Shown here one piece after another: positions 12,636 through 14,191 of a stretch of 14,191 bases of DNA. The stretch covers positions 1-14,191 of the forward strand of contig CAMLOB010000027.1 of assembly GCA_946481475.1 (NCBI GenBank). Direction: 5' to 3'. A program made the translations under genes and the position numbers. The first letter of the stretch is position 1. Each line of letters starts with the position of its first letter. The notes beneath the pieces were generated by a model that was given only the letters and a program-made list of their open reading frames with translations, was not told where the DNA came from and made no database searches. The stretch comes from an uncultured Chlorobiota bacterium. GTDB taxonomy: Bacteria > Bacteroidota > Kapaibacteriia > OLB7.

Positions 12636-14185
12636 TCCCGCTCCACTCTCATCTCCACCCTTCTGTTCAGTGCTCTCCCCGCATCGGTTCCGTTATCGGA
12701 GACCGGCTGCTCCTCGCCGTATCCGTTGGCCTGCAACCGGGTCCGACTGACCCCCTTGGAGATCATGTATTCCCTGACCGATTCGGCACGACGTTGCGAG
12801 AGCCCCTTGTTGTAGGCGGCCGAGCCGATCGAATCGGTATGCCCGGCGATTTCAACCGACAGATCCTTGTTTCGCTGCAGAAAGTCGATCGCCCGTTGCA
12901 AGTCGGGATAGGACTCCGGTCGCAGTTCCGCTTTGTCGTAGTCGAAGTAGATCAGAAGACGGGTGGATCCCTCACGCAGCAAAATGTTCTTCTCAATCTC
13001 TTCCCCCTCTTCCAGATCTTCCGGCACGCTGTAAGGATCCGAATAGAACAGATAGCCCGGTGCCTCAGCCGTCACCGTATAGCGTCCCCCCTTCGTCAGA
13101 ACTACGGTATACTCTCCGGTCTGGTCGTCGCTTCGGAATTTGGCGATCTCCTCGCCGGTTTCCAGATCGCTGACGGTAACCGACGCCTCCACCGGCTTGC
13201 CGGTCCGGTCATCCAGCACCTTGCCGAAGACCACAACCTGGGCACTCGGCGGATAGGGGTTCGGATAGGCCAGATAGATATCGAAATTGCCGTCGCGATT
13301 GGAGCTGAAGTAGCCGTTCTTTGAATTCGGCTCCGGATAGAAGAAATGTTCGTCGCTTGCGGAATTGATCGGTGAACCCAGGTTCGTGATGTTCCTCCAC
13401 TCATCGTCGAAGGGATTGCCTGCGTCGGTGGTGAACAGGTCGTATCCCCCCTCTCCGCCGTGCCCGTTGCTGGAGAAGAAGAGACGCGCACCGTCGGGAG
13501 AGATCACCGGAGACATGTCGTTCATCGCCGAGTTGACCGCCGAACCGAGATTTCGCGGAGCCGTCCAGCCGGTTGCCGTTCTGGTCGAGACATAGATGTC
13601 GGTTCCTCCCAGACCTCCCGGACGATCGCTTGTGAAGTAGAGAAGTTTGCCGTCGGAACTGAGCGAGGGTTGCGAGTCCCAGTAGGGCGAGTTGATCAGC
13701 ACACCAAGGTTCTGCACGTTTGTCCAGACGCCCCCACGACGTTCTGCCGAGTAGAGATCGGTCCTCCCCTCACCCCGCAACGTGTTGCTTTCGGATTCCC
13801 AATCGTAGGCGGCAAAGATCATATAGTTGCCGTCCGGCGTCACCGTTGACGATCCCACATGCTCGCCATAACCGAGCGCTTCGTTGGCCGGGAACGGTTC
13901 CCCCCATGAACCGACCCCCTCCCGTTCGGAGAACCAGATCCGCTGATCCCCTTTTCCCCCGGTCGGACTGTTCCGCGTGGAGGTGAACATCAGCAGATTT
14001 CCTCTGACGACGTAGTGCGGGCCGAACTCGTCGGCCCCGGTATTGATCGTCAGAGGCGTGATCGTCACCTCCTCCTCAACCGGCGGCTGTGCGAGAAGTA
14101 CTCCCCCTGCGAAGAACGACAAAAGGAGAGAAAGGAAAACCGGAACCGATGGAATGGTGTTGAACTGGAGGCTCATCTCGGTCAT
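12632..14185 (-). CDS. PD40-propeller/OmpA-family envelope protein, PorE-like layout
   Basis: A 517-aa protein. Signal peptide (about 1-33, ending GGVLLAQ, with no lipobox cysteine); a PD40/WD40-like beta-propeller (about 48-308) with repeated SSDGKLLYFTSDRPGG, SPDGARLFFSSNG and NGYFSSNRDGNFDIYLA blades; a carboxypeptidase regulatory-like domain (about 317-403, VFGKVLDDRTGKPVEA); and a C-terminal OmpA peptidoglycan-binding domain (about 408-515) with IYFDYDKAEL, GHTDSIG (Asp451), LSQRRAESV and NRRVEMRV. Propeller, CRD and OmpA in this order match the T9SS accessory protein PorE, but the N-terminal TPR region and lipoprotein cysteine of PorE are absent. It is anchored to peptidoglycan in the periplasm or at the outer membrane. 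Starts at 14185 and 14176 are both possible, and the frame stays open to the right edge, so a start beyond the window cannot be excluded. It is coupled to the DUF2520 gene by an ATGA overlap. Confidence 0.92.
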   Translation of the reverse strand: MTEMSLQFNTIPSVPVFLSLLLSFFAGGVLLAQPPVEEEVTITPLTINTGADEFGPHYVVRGNLLMFTSTRNSPTGGKGDQRIWFSEREGVGSWGEPFPANEALGYGEHVGSSTVTPDGNYMIFAAYDWESESNTLRGEGRTDLYSAERRGGVWTNVQNLGVLINSPYWDSQPSLSSDGKLLYFTSDRPGGLGGTDIYVSTRTATGWTAPRNLGSAVNSAMNDMSPVISPDGARLFFSSNGHGGEGGYDLFTTDAGNPFDDEWRNITNLGSPINSASDEHFFYPEPNSKNGYFSSNRDGNFDIYLAYPNPYPPSAQVVVFGKVLDDRTGKPVEASVTVSDLETGEEIAKFRSDDQTGEYTVVLTKGGRYTVTAEAPGYLFYSDPYSVPEDLEEGEEIEKNILLREGSTRLLIYFDYDKAELRPESYPDLQRAIDFLQRNKDLSVEIAGHTDSIGSAAYNKGLSQRRAESVREYMISKGVSRTRLQANGYGEEQPVSDNGTDAGRALNRRVEMRVERE

Positions 14186-14191
14186 CGAACG

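Noticed and set aside
1..14191. Defence island, mobile element or CRISPR content
   Set aside because: No transposase, integrase, restriction, toxin-antitoxin or Cas-like protein and no regularly spaced repeat array are visible. Gene content is housekeeping plus envelope and secreted proteins.

Overview
The window reads as a chromosomal segment of a bacterium from the Bacteroidota/Chlorobiota side of the FCB group. Two adjacent secreted proteins end in type IX secretion system (T9SS) sorting domains. The right edge encodes a PD40-propeller/OmpA protein laid out like the T9SS accessory protein PorE, and two intergenic regions carry promoters of the Bacteroidota type (TTG, about 17-23 bp, TAnnTTTG). 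I cannot name the genus. No rRNA, tRNA, CRISPR array, insertion sequence or phage gene is visible, and coding density is high.

Layout. (1) Positions 1-5757 hold a minus-strand run, in transcription order: coaE (dephospho-CoA kinase), miaB (tRNA methylthiotransferase), a secreted SPOR-domain protein, an MBL-fold (RNase Z-like) hydrolase, and a subtilisin-family protease whose 3' end lies beyond the left edge. Gaps are 28 and 38 nt in the middle and longer (about 150-185 nt) after coaE and before the protease. (2) Positions 5758-5959 form a divergent spacer. (3) Positions 5960-11782 hold a plus-strand run: an A-type iron-sulfur carrier with a strong terminator, a 911-aa Kelch/Omp28-thioredoxin/T9SS protein behind an elaborate promoter region, a 239-aa T9SS protein sharing a two-cysteine module with it, an Fe/Mn superoxide dismutase, and a stand-alone Lon N-terminal-domain protein. 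Strong hairpins follow four of these genes. (4) Positions 11751-14185 hold a minus-strand pair, the PorE-like OmpA protein and a Rossmann/DUF2520 protein, joined by an ATGA overlap. The last of these converges on and overlaps the Lon-domain gene by 32 bp.

Working together. The left block mixes housekeeping genes with envelope and secreted proteins. The middle block is suggestive of oxidative or thiol chemistry: a Fe-S carrier that has lost one canonical cysteine, a secreted CPPC thioredoxin-fold protein, a secreted protein with a matching cysteine-pair module, and a superoxide dismutase. That functional link is inference; separate terminators and a separate sod promoter argue against one transcript. 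The most unusual points are the Kelch-Omp28-NEW3-like-T9SS fusion with its smaller neighbour, the Cys-to-Ser change in the Fe-S carrier, the tandem repeats and palindrome around the Kelch-gene promoter, and the PorE-like protein lacking a TPR region and lipobox.
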